Source: a virus | IMG/VR virus record: IMGVR_UViG_3300023087_000087 | Span: 1-25,254 of that record | Length of the DNA: 25,254 nucleotides | Direction: 5' to 3' (one strand) | Shown: positions 11,601 to 18,715 of the stretch, piece after piece | Numbering within the stretch: the first letter of the stretch is position 1 | How the letters are laid out: each line of letters opens with the position of its first letter | Notes under the pieces: model-generated | Database searches by the model: none | What the model was told of the DNA's origin: nothing | Seen by the model: only the letters and a program-made list of their open reading frames with translations | Program-made: the position numbers and the translations under genes

Positions 11601-13887
11601 TAGAACAAGTACTAAAATAATATAAACTATTTTTTTGATTAATAATAAACTTGTTGTCTGTGTGTAGATCTGTTGTACCTAAATCAACTACAATAGGTGT
11701 TGTGCTATCAATTACATTATATGTTGCATGACGCTTTACCGGTTGTCCTGTTCTTAGTAATTTCCAGCCATTATAATGTTTACCAGTATCTAGCATTTTA
11801 TAAAAATAGTAACCTAGAATTTCTTGTGTATTACCTGTATCAAATGTTTGATGATATGTACTATTTTCTCGAATCTCATTATAATGATAACGTTTTGCAC
11901 CTAGTTCTAAATCAAAACTTAATCCTGGTGTATTGCCATAGTCGACATAACGTGGTGAGAACCCTAAACTTTCATCAATACGTCCAGAACTTTTTCCATA
12001 ATCAAAAATTCTATCGCCTTTGAATGTACTGTTTGGATAAACTGTTGTATCTTGTAGTTCTACTAAATCTGTATCATATAACTGGAACAATGCACCTTGA
12101 CTTGTGTGTTCTTTTTGTTGTCCATAAATCCAAGTATTACCATCCCAGTACCATTCACTTCCGCTATAGATAAGGTTGTCATGACTGTCATAAAATACTG
12201 CATTATAACCATTGATGGTCATAATTTTATGTCCAACTTCATAATCGGTTAAATCATAAACCAATGAAAGTGCTAGGTTTCCTGCAGTAGATCCGCTTAC
12301 TCTAAAAATTTTATTATTATAATCTGCGTTACTAGAATTAATAAACAACACCAGTTCGTCATCTTCGATTATCTTAGAATAAACTTGATTCCAATATTTG
12401 TTGTTTTCAAATAATACAGGATCTTTTGCTTCACCGTGTGTTTGTTTACAATCCCAATAAGTTGTTTCATTATTTCGAACTACTTTAACTAAGTCACCTT
12501 TATTATATCCTTTATTAACCCATGTTGTTGTTGTCAAATGTCTTGCTAAATCAAAGTATGGTTGTCCAACAATATCTACTGCAGGATCAAGTTGCTCGAA
12601 CATGTAATCAACAAAAGTTAAATGTTTTGTTCCGTAGTTGTATTTTTTAATATTTGCCTTATATTCAATAATCGGGCGAGTAGCACGAAGTTGTTCTATC
12701 ATGTAAAGTTTTGGATCATCATCTGTGAATTCACAAATTTCTTCAATTGTATCTTGGTGAATCCATAAGTTACTGCGAGCCCATGCACTTTGATCTAAAC
12801 TTGTACGTTCTTCAACTGTATATTCACGTGCTTGCATTTTTAGTTCACGTAAATCATATGGTTTAAATTCAAAACTTTCACCGTCAGGATCAAACTTTGT
12901 TGGACTCCTGCCGCTGTAAATTGTTTGGTTAAACCAAACACGTTTGCCATAGTTTTCTACATTACCAACAGGAACAAATTGTTTTGTAAAACTAATACCA
13001 TCTTTAGTGCCAACTCCGTCAACTATGTACACTTCTTCTTTTTGATATGTACCACTTACTGTCCAAAAACAATGTATTTCAACTTCATCACCTACTGCAG
13101 GTGCAGTAGTAAATTCATATTCGGTTGCACTAATTTTTGTGTAATCAACACCTTCTGTTTGTAAAACATTGTTTAAGTAAACATTGCTTTCTGTTGGATT
13201 ACTAATAGGACTTGTAAAAACTTTGTTACCAGAAACTGTTTGATGTATACGCTCAACATCAATACTTTCAAAACGTACTCTCATGCCGTTTTTAAATTCT
13301 AGTGTTTTGCCGTTACTTAATTCCGGAGTAGTATATTCAAACTTGCCTACAATGTCATCAATTGTTATGGGACCACTTGCTTTAGCAATAACATCAATAA
13401 TTGGAATAACATCAACTGCCCAAAAATATCTATGGTAGTTTACAAACATATCAATATTAATTGGTAGATCCAGTGTATAACCTTCTTCATCAAACACTCT
13501 ACTGTTTTGATTTAATTGTACGTCACTAAAGTTCATATTGTGTAATAGGTCGTCGTATGTGAGTGCATTTGTAACATTGTTATTATTGTCTTTGTTTACA
13601 AGACCCGGAACAAACTGATAAGGATCGCTAGTTCTTCCATCTTCAACATATGAATCAGTTTTTTCTCGTGTACTAGTTTTTGCGCCAACATAATGATTGA
13701 TAGCCTGCAAACTACCACTACTCATTAATTGTTCGAGTGTACTATCAAAAAATCGTTTGTTAACATCTGTTTTAAAAATTTCAGGCAGCAAACCTGTAAC
13801 ATTACGTGTACCTACATATTCAGAACTTTCGCCAGGTCTAGTAATTAAAGGTGCATTAATCGGTTTTGCTTGATATTTGTTGCTCAT
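2602..13887 (-). CDS. Giant baseplate wedge-type structural protein in the gp7 position (3761 aa)
   Basis: This single frame of 3761 codons follows gp6 with an ATGA overlap, the place gp7 holds in T4, but T4 gp7 is about 1030 residues. The start (MSNKYQAKPINAPLITRPGE, then LPEIFKTDVNKRFFDSTLEQ) is a virion-type N-terminus. The protein is modular. Two VYLNN/VYING beta modules lie near residues 222-280 and 846-899. A GKEYQSKPGLVF module, also seen in gp6, lies near 1489-1539. Three aromatic modules resembling carbohydrate-binding modules lie near 449-499, 2104-2135 and 3137-3185. A three-unit INxANIPN repeat lies near 2428-2616. Near 3480 the motif IKPFHTKL, and near 3650-3712 a segment with WIGSERIEYGARD and CKRGTLGTSA, resemble conserved parts of baseplate proteins in marine T4-like phages. 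No separate gp8 or gp10 homologue is visible here, so this protein may cover several wedge functions. The gp7 assignment rests mainly on gene order. Confidence 0.8.
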   Translation of the reverse strand: MSNKYQAKPINAPLITRPGESSEYVGTRNVTGLLPEIFKTDVNKRFFDSTLEQLMSSGSLQAINHYVGAKTSTREKTDSYVEDGRTSDPYQFVPGLVNKDNNNNVTNALTYDDLLHNMNFSDVQLNQNSRVFDEEGYTLDLPINIDMFVNYHRYFWAVDVIPIIDVIAKASGPITIDDIVGKFEYTTPELSNGKTLEFKNGMRVRFESIDVERIHQTVSGNKVFTSPISNPTESNVYLNNVLQTEGVDYTKISATEYEFTTAPAVGDEVEIHCFWTVSGTYQKEEVYIVDGVGTKDGISFTKQFVPVGNVENYGKRVWFNQTIYSGRSPTKFDPDGESFEFKPYDLRELKMQAREYTVEERTSLDQSAWARSNLWIHQDTIEEICEFTDDDPKLYMIEQLRATRPIIEYKANIKKYNYGTKHLTFVDYMFEQLDPAVDIVGQPYFDLARHLTTTTWVNKGYNKGDLVKVVRNNETTYWDCKQTHGEAKDPVLFENNKYWNQVYSKIIEDDELVLFINSSNADYNNKIFRVSGSTAGNLALSLVYDLTDYEVGHKIMTINGYNAVFYDSHDNLIYSGSEWYWDGNTWIYGQQKEHTSQGALFQLYDTDLVELQDTTVYPNSTFKGDRIFDYGKSSGRIDESLGFSPRYVDYGNTPGLSFDLELGAKRYHYNEIRENSTYHQTFDTGNTQEILGYYFYKMLDTGKHYNGWKLLRTGQPVKRHATYNVIDSTTPIVVDLGTTDLHTDNKFIINQKNSLYYFSTCSTENASTKIHKVSNNNPDMFVSKGREYHIQTLFDISDIEFTDFDGNALVDVTITAVDNYNITLTVDAGYTDSVIRYREVGNTSNTGLIYVDTNTNHLNLKVYINGKETVFYTLADTKLTITHDFIKDDVVDVYWWSDSELNRRAAGNFEPADTHLYNPFNDWATEVSFGDLQDHLRSQVTNIPGFNGDYFGHNNYAQLPRAHDFGGTIRKQPYSTALLTQLSSDVDTNIYNSIRYAAANYKKFKEQFLRKVEQLHKDLPIETPVHEIVDRALSDVNLGKGSDSAYANSNMVMFKNFESADYAWQSGEPTTFKLPSVINTYNDVINHVQAWVEDNDGWHSLVKDVDYTLTANKITVNKSITYKTSNNSAALHVRWYAVNSESFVPPSAVKLGLIKPTVPGFENFDVESDNISSRSVLVGHDGSITTRQGNNITDRSTVGFSIADAALYDLELRIYNNLNTKLHNIVDYKEIMPSANRPTSYTWDDFIAALEPDFKRFVITSGLTSITDPEYYNLANKFTWNYSSVGPGIGGWRGLYRYYFNTDRPHTHPWEMLGYSIKPTWWDANYSWTFTVKRNALITALKTGHFNDPAETPKYNLTYAYTGYDWDNQILVTTANVLNDPVTAGVVTAPGLAERAANFVFGDMSSLEFEWVKTSEFKFLQILALLRLRPLWITNTFFDSTNRQVIRNVNIPDDIIVDANVKQLGNFRNTNLSNTYYSDSIVEKIDVKSSSDVTVTPSINIFGNFGTDATATAIVEDNKVVAVSVTNPGKEYQSKPGLVFSSGNIVAESFLIKNVKKYFIGLSNAVIDFAHYNNTSATTIEDRFKNASIQPIVKAGGFINPNKQSFILESSQGKGRVTIPEENLQTLLYLNQPNHETFMGGLQLTKLAVGFSVVGIDRNNMSAWYFEPIKSSKKIISNFGDIALERYGSYTTIPSKLLYGDSISNLQDTYSFILGHGEYLKSQGWVTNWQSTAEEFVVWSQTANTGDTFICIPSTNKYEIYDGSRGYYDTVINRYDGIYNLIDHNGDEISPDKIIVSRPVNSTETSITTVETKENDTHILGLRLYRVELEHAIILENETDFDDIIYRPEIGQRHKRIIWRGSRTKEWNGKLYSPGYLVTDNTIIDNFDTTANASLDYFTTSSATVNNEQSVNAARFNIGYNKPDWSNYLTLNDDSIFNFTKGSRKYRGTKYGLNAFMRNTSILGGVSDANLYELWAIRTADFGDIRSRDTVEFTINDEALSTSPQVVKFHNDDHDDISIDDVINIDPTSPLLVTGSTENVFRTRPSKKYNVLTLTELTQFNNDFVTAGLPLLTETDFRVINKEDFEAFPVKNKESYDFSGTYEEIDAWSNRVSYKTNDLVIHEGYVWRMVDPDGSSGLQRPNEPIEVIGRVSTPSVPSDGQTLVIDNVVVTIKRTSESTKLETIEITGSENLNVQGVPNGSTLTIGQNSSINQTLTFENEVINLVWQPATKTGNVTNFSVEGNTDGSKELIIDGVSIVFDDAAPITTNVNIEDGYQAAFSSTFTTNQSTINSLVSTKISTFESFRTSVIDNQGITGWNQVLVDYFDTVSGIDINYLESIRNTFAVGSESELDALIVTDLAIINAIAGTSHTDHTLVPILDINTAKSALDTAPYITNIRNFAVNNSTSAFIASEIIATETTNGNKIYSDVEVVQKINDANIPNVTASLTAAGNLFISKDVPNATTQFSLVISSATANTEVGFATTNETIRSSGVNVLSTPDLTTVEVVEQINAAGIPNVSAIALSSGQVRILSNAASLFIGAGSANSFIGLNTGITPAQVTTITVDRTSDLTDTISSINNANIPGITASNSNNRLRLVSTNETMEIGSNGTANVTLGITAQLYVASPGTVSNVFETERYDDLGNSYTIFEKTEFDPHVFSIWTADNSEKSNINAGYNVYQAMHFSMFITKACAGIEEADEAQITIDLRDYSDEHQPFHNLQVGDYVLIAGSNTVPSIDGVRKVTRIDTENPNMFYIDEYIQEEGSAGNVYPIRSVRFSSYADLIANFNSYVTNPLSTDAPVVFKYNFGGKRHNGDPLYAFIDDDNGAPAVYRYTGKFRLTSGNYDGNWVKVRTAPNQSRSDLVENVKVYDANKRTLISVLEIYDPAKGIIPGFIDSEIDLKSTADNAIYNYTTYNGYEENEDAWTDRFIGTRWWDLSTSIYLDYEQGTEKYQQQQWGRLFPGSEIEIYEWTRSSVLPEEYEEFAATGGSLDGTIATGQPYSKVIDGETRYFWSEYSYFNPATKTSQTNYYFWVKNKESSSGIRNYNVNQLANMLTNFKDLGISWAASSLDSNLLLANIDKIITDDTVIQINQIYESNSLPLNEWTLLAENDPHTVIPEYLHIKIRDSLAGYNNYHDLYTYTEWNAASVYNRESVVTKDDKFYICLDDNVNVTDPVTDTNELHWARVYNYNLPPETESTDIEIWRGQPVPDLRLHEYNRYGHLTRPAQSLYRDITNARQNFVDATNEYLEDICVISEILNWDSVFYTTYVEGEVEYKLEHYWNFVDWSYKKYNNDGMLIYKHDTSVQPDYTFDNITSIIPVLPDVNAAADIPDGSYIYIKNSLHEDGINRPEMWYKENGTYSLRWKKNGTIALSDELWLESKFGHGFDAAGFDISGFDSGVSNIINLLMDLLRSKVFVGQYKEFYNKLWFRCLYQAIIENTADDFAFKTTYVKLAVDHPLIRDPKTYQNYGTTAIEKYFHDIKPFHTKLHTLEQRPSTVDNMTIQVEDEYQSEITIQMNDYTRQWNGDVILLGGTFTSSEAEDSYVDNGYTDDEYFRNDAFSYEFTTPEEDIATLYSGNVFIQPEYERIGEELVGLDLLENVRIMVQTNASGSTEDTDTRSFQINMFTNYNIQESIVIVDANKTTLSNDIRHNDTIIPLADVTVLADNTGVVWIGSERIEYGARDANNLLYCKRGTLGTSALDHLTGTTVIDAGDSVKLPIRDKFGHYGNELRLAYNESGRSLAASGTASDHAFIRDAGEGTI
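6040..6603 (-). repeat. Three tandem INxANIPN repeats inside the giant protein
   Basis: Three diverged units encode the pattern VxxINxAxIPxVxA, then a short strand pair (LFIS, VRILS, LRLVS), then an IG..-A/G-N-x-x-GL-like ending. The IN motifs are INDANIPN, INAAGIPN and INNANIPG, spaced 75 and 67 residues apart. The pattern recalls the flagellin IN motif family of hook and filament proteins, in which short beta hairpins form surface domains. This is a protein-level repeat; the DNA itself is only loosely repeated. Confidence 0.7.
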
Positions 13888-16800
13888 ACGATGCTTACTC
13901 CAGAATTGGCTGCAATACTAGTTGGATTTGCAGTAAATGCATTTGTGATTGTAACATTCGACGTGCTTAGTACAGGAATAAACAGTTCGTCGCTGTCGCT
14001 TCTTATTTCAAACAAATCTGCGTTAAAATCACTTACTGATTCAATTGTAACTTGACTTACTTGTCCAATTGTGTTATTATGTATGTATGCTGCAAGTTCG
14101 GTAAAATAAAATGTTTCACCAAAATCCCAGTTATTAATATTAAAATACTCTTCAATTAAACGAACTACTTGCTGTTTAATTTCAGTATCACTCATTGTTG
14201 CATTGCTAGTTTTAGTAACATTAAATCTTGCTTGTAACTCTTCACTTGCTAAATCTCCGAACAATATTTTATATCTAACAGGTCTATAAATTATTTGATC
14301 ACTTATAGACTTTTTACTATTAAGTCTAGCAAACAAATTGTTTAGTTCATGTACAGACGGAGGATTAGGTTTAGTATAAATTCTACCGTCTTTCTTTGCC
14401 CACAATCTAAAATCACTGTCATAACTTTCTAACAGCACAAATGTATCGATAATATTTGTAATACTAGGATCAATGACTTGTCCTAGGTCTGCAATTCTGT
14501 TATATTTTGTATGTAATTTTGCTCTACCTGCAGCAAGTTCAGTTCCTGCTGGATCCCATACTTTGTATTGAAATCCATCAATTGTTCTAATGCCTAACTT
14601 AGTAGTTTGTTCTGTAGCAATTTCATAAAATGCTGCAGGATTATCTGGATAACCGTCATTGTCTGGATCTGCAAGAGTAATACGAATTTTATGAGGATCT
14701 GTATATCCATCTAAATATGTAAAATACCCTGTTGCATTAAACTTATAATCTCTATTCAATGGTGTATGATCTGTTCCACTTTTTGTATTAATACTTAATA
14801 CTGTAATGCTATCTCTGCTTGGTTTTAGTGTTTCACTACTAAATGTTTCAGCAAAGTTTAAGTTACCAAATTTAATTTTTTGATCGCTGCCATAAACAAA
14901 TCTAGTTTTTCTAGTTAAAATTTCCCATTCTGTTGTATTATAGTTAACTCTAATAATCCAACTGTTGTCAACTCCGTTATTGCTTGCATCGCCTTCGTTT
15001 GATCTGCTCCATAGTGCAACACTATTATTTTGAACTCCACTAACAGGTAAATCAGCACTGTCAACAATTAACCACTGTTGCCCAGACGCATCATAACGTA
15101 ACCCAAAACTATTTTTATTTTCAAGTTTTGTTAATAATTCTGCTTTAATAGAATCAGATAATTCATATTCAAAACTAGGAACAATTCTTCTAATACGTGC
15201 ACCACTTGGAATTATCTTATTAAGAACAACAGCACCTCTGCCACGTTCGTCAATGCCAGTTGGTATACCAGTAGCATCATCTTCGCCTAATCCTGAACTG
15301 TCTAAACTCACAACACGTGCCCAAACATTATCTGCATCGGCTACTTCAACAACTGCTACAGCACCGCTACCTCCTGTTGATTGCGATTCGAACGTAATTG
15401 TAGTTGCACTATTATAATTAATACCACTGTCAATAATACTAACACTGTATACTTCACCGTTTGCGACTTCTGCTTGTAAAACTGCATCTGTGCCAACACC
15501 GTTAATTTTTACAGTAGGAGGATCTACATAATCTGATCCACCTTCGAGTATTTTAATACTTTTAATGTATCCCATTTTAAATGGCGCAGTAACAAATTCA
15601 GCAAGACCATTTACTTCTAACTTGCGCAAAGGTGTACCGCCTTTGTCGCCTAATCTCTGAGGAACACCGTTACGTATAATATTACCTGTGCATGTTTTAT
15701 GACTTTTAGTAACTTGATTCCAGCGGAATGTTAGTTCGTCAGATGCTAGATATGTAATTCCGTCGGTAGTTTTGGTATAATTTTTATTACGATCATGCAG
15801 TCCAGTTGTTGGGTAATAATGTCTATGATAATAAAAGTTTTTAACTTCTGGATTATTTAAAATAGGACGTATAAATTTTTGATAAAATGATTCGCTATTT
15901 ACGTTAGTAGGAAGCGAAACTATTTTTCTACTTGTAACTTCGTCTGTGTACAAGTATCCATCGTCGAAGTACTGTGTTGCATCACTGTATGTTGCAGTCG
16001 GATCATAAAAGTCCCTGAAGCGACTGTGTCCACTATGAATACGATTTACACTTTTAATTTTTCTAATGTTGTTACTAACAGTTAGCGGATATAAACTATA
16101 ATCTTCTGCTGTAACCATACGATCTTGTGTAGCAAAGAATCTACTTGCGTTAGCACGAATGCTGTCAATACTTTCTCTTGTACTTGCATTATTAATAGTG
16201 TCTTTAAGACTACAATCAAGCATTGCATTATATGTTGTTCCATCTTTGCCAATGTATTTAAATTGTATAGCAAGATTACTAATGTCTGATCCAGTTAATC
16301 TATAACTTTGATTTAATCCTGTTCTATACCAAACACGAATTGTACCACGTGGAATGTTACCAAAGTCGCCGTCAGCAAATACAATACTAATCTGATCATT
16401 TTCTCTACTACTAACTGTAAAGATGTCACGCTGATCATTGTTAACACTGTTATAAACTGCACTAAGTCCAAACAGTCTGTCAATGTATGTCCAGTTTTTA
16501 ATAACTTGACCTGCTTCGTCGATTGTTTGTACCCATACATTTCCGTTTGCAATATTTTGAGCGTTTATATCGAGTACTAAATTAGGTAATCCATTTTGTA
16601 CATTAAAATCTTTATATTCTAAGTTACCTTGTTTGAGTCCTAAGAAAAATCCAGTATTTGAACTATCGAAACTACTGTTATCATCACGATATAAAAAATC
16701 TAATACACCATAAGGGTTTGGTGTTTTTTCTTCTAGTTTATTCAAACTTTGATTATAATAAACACTGTGTGCTGTAAAGTTTGCTCTGGCTCCGTTAACA

Positions 16801-17411
16801 GTGCCTGTAAAGTCAAATACTACATCGTTGTCAACACTGGAGGTTCTGTATATTTCATTGCGGATATTATTACTGTCAGTAAACTTGTCAAATGGTTGAC
16901 CAAACTGACTGTTACTTTGTAATATTGAATTCATAATAGTTAAAAAGTTTTGATAATTGTCTGGATTATTTGTACCACTAAATTGTACAAAACGACCTGC
17001 TAAACTACTACCGTTTACATCATAAACATCTTCGTCTGTTCTTATACTGTTTATTTTTATAAAACCACTAGCAACAACATTACGAGTAGGTGTGTATCCT
17101 AAAAATTCAGCAATACGCAAGGCGCTTTCTCTGCGTTCTGCTGTACTTAAAAATGTTTCTCTTGTGTTTAAGTCATTTCTAAATGCCAAGTTATGTCCAA
17201 GGAATGCCATAAGTTCCATTAAACTTACAAATTCACTTGAACTGATCCAGTCGTTAAAGTTTTCTGGATAGTTGTTGTTCATGTATTCTACCATTGCGTT
17301 ACGAATGGTATCAAAATCATATGCTTGGAAGTTTGCTTGTGCAAAACTTTCATATATTACACTAAAATCTTCTGCAGCAAATAAACTGCTTTGTCTTGCG
17401 CCTTGTGCCAT
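13884..17411 (-). CDS. 6: Baseplate wedge protein gp6, enlarged (1175 aa)
   Basis: The N-terminal 120 residues, with FNDWISSSEFVSLMELMAFLG (52-72) and HNLAFRNDLNTRETFLSTAE (73-92), are the classic gp6 start. In T4 gp6 forms the dimer ring that ties wedges together around the hub. The C-terminus (about 1110-1140) has EEYFNINNWDFGETFYFTEL and AAYIHNNTIGQVSQV, typical of the gp6/J-like wedge fold. At 1175 residues the protein is much longer than T4 gp6 (about 660). Part of the extra length is a beta module at 612-690 (GGSDYVDPPTVKINGVG, then DSGINYNSATTITF) that looks like a surface insertion. The start shares one base with the gp25 stop (TAATG), and its TGA overlaps the giant gene's ATG (ATGA), so the wedge genes are translationally coupled. 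Confidence 0.88.
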   Translation of the reverse strand: MAQGARQSSLFAAEDFSVIYESFAQANFQAYDFDTIRNAMVEYMNNNYPENFNDWISSSEFVSLMELMAFLGHNLAFRNDLNTRETFLSTAERRESALRIAEFLGYTPTRNVVASGFIKINSIRTDEDVYDVNGSSLAGRFVQFSGTNNPDNYQNFLTIMNSILQSNSQFGQPFDKFTDSNNIRNEIYRTSSVDNDVVFDFTGTVNGARANFTAHSVYYNQSLNKLEEKTPNPYGVLDFLYRDDNSSFDSSNTGFFLGLKQGNLEYKDFNVQNGLPNLVLDINAQNIANGNVWVQTIDEAGQVIKNWTYIDRLFGLSAVYNSVNNDQRDIFTVSSRENDQISIVFADGDFGNIPRGTIRVWYRTGLNQSYRLTGSDISNLAIQFKYIGKDGTTYNAMLDCSLKDTINNASTRESIDSIRANASRFFATQDRMVTAEDYSLYPLTVSNNIRKIKSVNRIHSGHSRFRDFYDPTATYSDATQYFDDGYLYTDEVTSRKIVSLPTNVNSESFYQKFIRPILNNPEVKNFYYHRHYYPTTGLHDRNKNYTKTTDGITYLASDELTFRWNQVTKSHKTCTGNIIRNGVPQRLGDKGGTPLRKLEVNGLAEFVTAPFKMGYIKSIKILEGGSDYVDPPTVKINGVGTDAVLQAEVANGEVYSVSIIDSGINYNSATTITFESQSTGGSGAVAVVEVADADNVWARVVSLDSSGLGEDDATGIPTGIDERGRGAVVLNKIIPSGARIRRIVPSFEYELSDSIKAELLTKLENKNSFGLRYDASGQQWLIVDSADLPVSGVQNNSVALWSRSNEGDASNNGVDNSWIIRVNYNTTEWEILTRKTRFVYGSDQKIKFGNLNFAETFSSETLKPSRDSITVLSINTKSGTDHTPLNRDYKFNATGYFTYLDGYTDPHKIRITLADPDNDGYPDNPAAFYEIATEQTTKLGIRTIDGFQYKVWDPAGTELAAGRAKLHTKYNRIADLGQVIDPSITNIIDTFVLLESYDSDFRLWAKKDGRIYTKPNPPSVHELNNLFARLNSKKSISDQIIYRPVRYKILFGDLASEELQARFNVTKTSNATMSDTEIKQQVVRLIEEYFNINNWDFGETFYFTELAAYIHNNTIGQVSQVTIESVSDFNADLFEIRSDSDELFIPVLSTSNVTITNAFTANPTSIAANSGVSIV

Positions 17412-17776
17412 TATGCTATCTCACTTACGAAATTTAAATATAGTTCTTCTGCTGTGCCAGTTTCGATGTATTCGACTTGTGCATATACATTAATAGTATG
17501 CTCGTCTGGTTTTTGTAAACGAGTACTTAACAAATTCCAACGTGGATCGCTAGTAATAATACGTTCTACATCTTCTTTGATTACAGTTTCTGTATATACG
17601 TCTAAAGGTTCAAAAAGCATTTCCCAAATTATACTTCCAAATTCGGGATTAACTACTCGTTCACCTTTGCGTGTGTAAAAATGATTCATTAAATCACGTT
17701 TAGCGAGTTCCTTGTCTACAAGGATTCGACTCGATGATTTTTGACCAATTGAACTATATCCGATATATGTTGCCAT
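17411..17776 (-). CDS. 25: Baseplate wedge protein gp25 (121 aa)
   Basis: This is the small conserved gp25/GpW-type wedge protein, which with gp6 and gp53 forms the sheath-contacting core of T4-like baseplates. Diagnostic features are KRDLMNHFYTRKGERVVNPEFGS (26-48, a pattern shared by gp25 proteins of marine T4-like phages), LFEPLD (54-59, the position of the conserved EPR-like motif) and DPRW (77-80). The length matches the family (T4: 132 aa). The first ATG fits the usual N-terminus (MATYIGYSSI). No ribosome binding site is visible ahead of it, and a late-promoter-like box ends only 5 bases upstream. It lies in a short 39-base gap after the preceding gene and shares one base with gp6. Confidence 0.9.
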   Translation of the reverse strand: MATYIGYSSIGQKSSSRILVDKELAKRDLMNHFYTRKGERVVNPEFGSIIWEMLFEPLDVYTETVIKEDVERIITSDPRWNLLSTRLQKPDEHTINVYAQVEYIETGTAEELYLNFVSEIA

Positions 17777-17781
17777 AATAA

Positions 17782-17789
17782 TATTTATC
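17782..17789 (-). promoter_or_regulatory. Late-promoter-like box GATAAATA before gp25
   Basis: The minus strand reads GATAAATA, a 7/8 match to the T4 late box TATAAATA, in one of the few intergenic gaps of the block (17777-17815). With T4 spacing, transcription would start at or very near the A of the gp25 ATG. The match may be chance in AT-rich DNA. Confidence 0.3.
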
Positions 17790-17815
17790 CATAAATTATG
17801 TGCTACTATAATCTA

Positions 17816-18715
17816 TTAGATACGGATAAGCGTATTAATAATATCTTGATCTTTTAAGTCTGTAGTAATAATAAGTCTAGTGCCATCTACTGTAAAATCA
17901 AACTCGTTTTGTATACGATCGCCATTTAGATAAACTTCTAATTTTTCAACTGGCTTCATGCTTGGAGTTTCCGGCAAGGTAAAAATTGTAGTACTACCAT
18001 TGTATACAAATTTATTAGACAATAGTGTTTTTTCATATTCTTTAACTATTTGTCTTTTATTACTTTCAGGAGTATAAGGAAGAAACTTTCTAGTTTCCGC
18101 ATAGTATGCAAATCTAGCACGTTTTAGTTCGTTTTGTGCAAGTAAACGTGTTTCATTATTAGTTCTCATTGAATATATGCCACGAGTTCTAAACCAACTG
18201 CGTGGTTTAAGTTTTCCATAATCTGCTAATCTTAATACTGTTGCAGCACGAGTACATTGTTCTCTGTTAAAATTACTACGCATCATTATACTTGCAACAT
18301 CGTCCCATTCTTTGTTAGAAATTTTTTCTTTTATATCGTATATTTCTTCATTTGCATATACAAAATGTGTTTTATTAACAGCCCAAAAATATAACATTAA
18401 TCCGTCATATACACATTGCGGTAATTCTGTTAACTTATATATTTTTAATTGTCTTTTAAAAATTTGTTGTTGTTTATCAAATTGTTTATTCCATACGTTA
18501 AAGGCTTCTTGTTCAGTAATACCACGCATAACTGCGCCTTCGCCGTAACCATATCCGTCGTAACCTACATAGATAGAAAAATTTAACGCAGTTAATCTTC
18601 CTAACTCTGACATTTCAAGTTCTTCGTTGGCAATTTCAATGTTAAACAATTCTTCGTTTGTTACAGTAAAATCTTCCCATATTGTTTTTAGTGAATTGTC
18701 TATATCGGTTATCAT
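17816..18715 (-). CDS. Structural protein with a degenerate lysozyme-like domain and a fibre-type C-terminus (299 aa)
   Basis: I chose the ATG at 18715 rather than 18724. It forms an ATGA overlap with the stop of the upstream spike gene and has AGGA 8 bases before it, whereas the earlier ATG has only a badly placed one. Residues 37-170 follow the layout of the T4 lysozyme (GH24) fold: YDGYGYGEG where lysozymes have their glycine-rich TIGxGH loop, then GITEQEAFNVW, a helix QCVYDGLMLYFWAVN, and NKEWDDVASIMMRSN followed by RAATV. The last part lines up with T4 lysozyme QKRWDEAAVNLAKSR and its later RAKRV. The catalytic Asp and Thr are not evident, so it is likely a non-enzymatic structural relic. 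Residues 230-299 (FVYNGSTTIFTL, VYLNGDRIQ, DFTVDG) form a beta module common in phage fibres. Position between spike and gp25 implies a baseplate role. Confidence 0.7.
   Translation of the reverse strand: MITDIDNSLKTIWEDFTVTNEELFNIEIANEELEMSELGRLTALNFSIYVGYDGYGYGEGAVMRGITEQEAFNVWNKQFDKQQQIFKRQLKIYKLTELPQCVYDGLMLYFWAVNKTHFVYANEEIYDIKEKISNKEWDDVASIMMRSNFNREQCTRAATVLRLADYGKLKPRSWFRTRGIYSMRTNNETRLLAQNELKRARFAYYAETRKFLPYTPESNKRQIVKEYEKTLLSNKFVYNGSTTIFTLPETPSMKPVEKLEVYLNGDRIQNEFDFTVDGTRLIITTDLKDQDIINTLIRI

Noticed and set aside
17391-17678. Plus-strand frame of 95 codons opposite gp25
   Set aside because: It is antisense to the well-supported gp25 gene and has no recognisable features.
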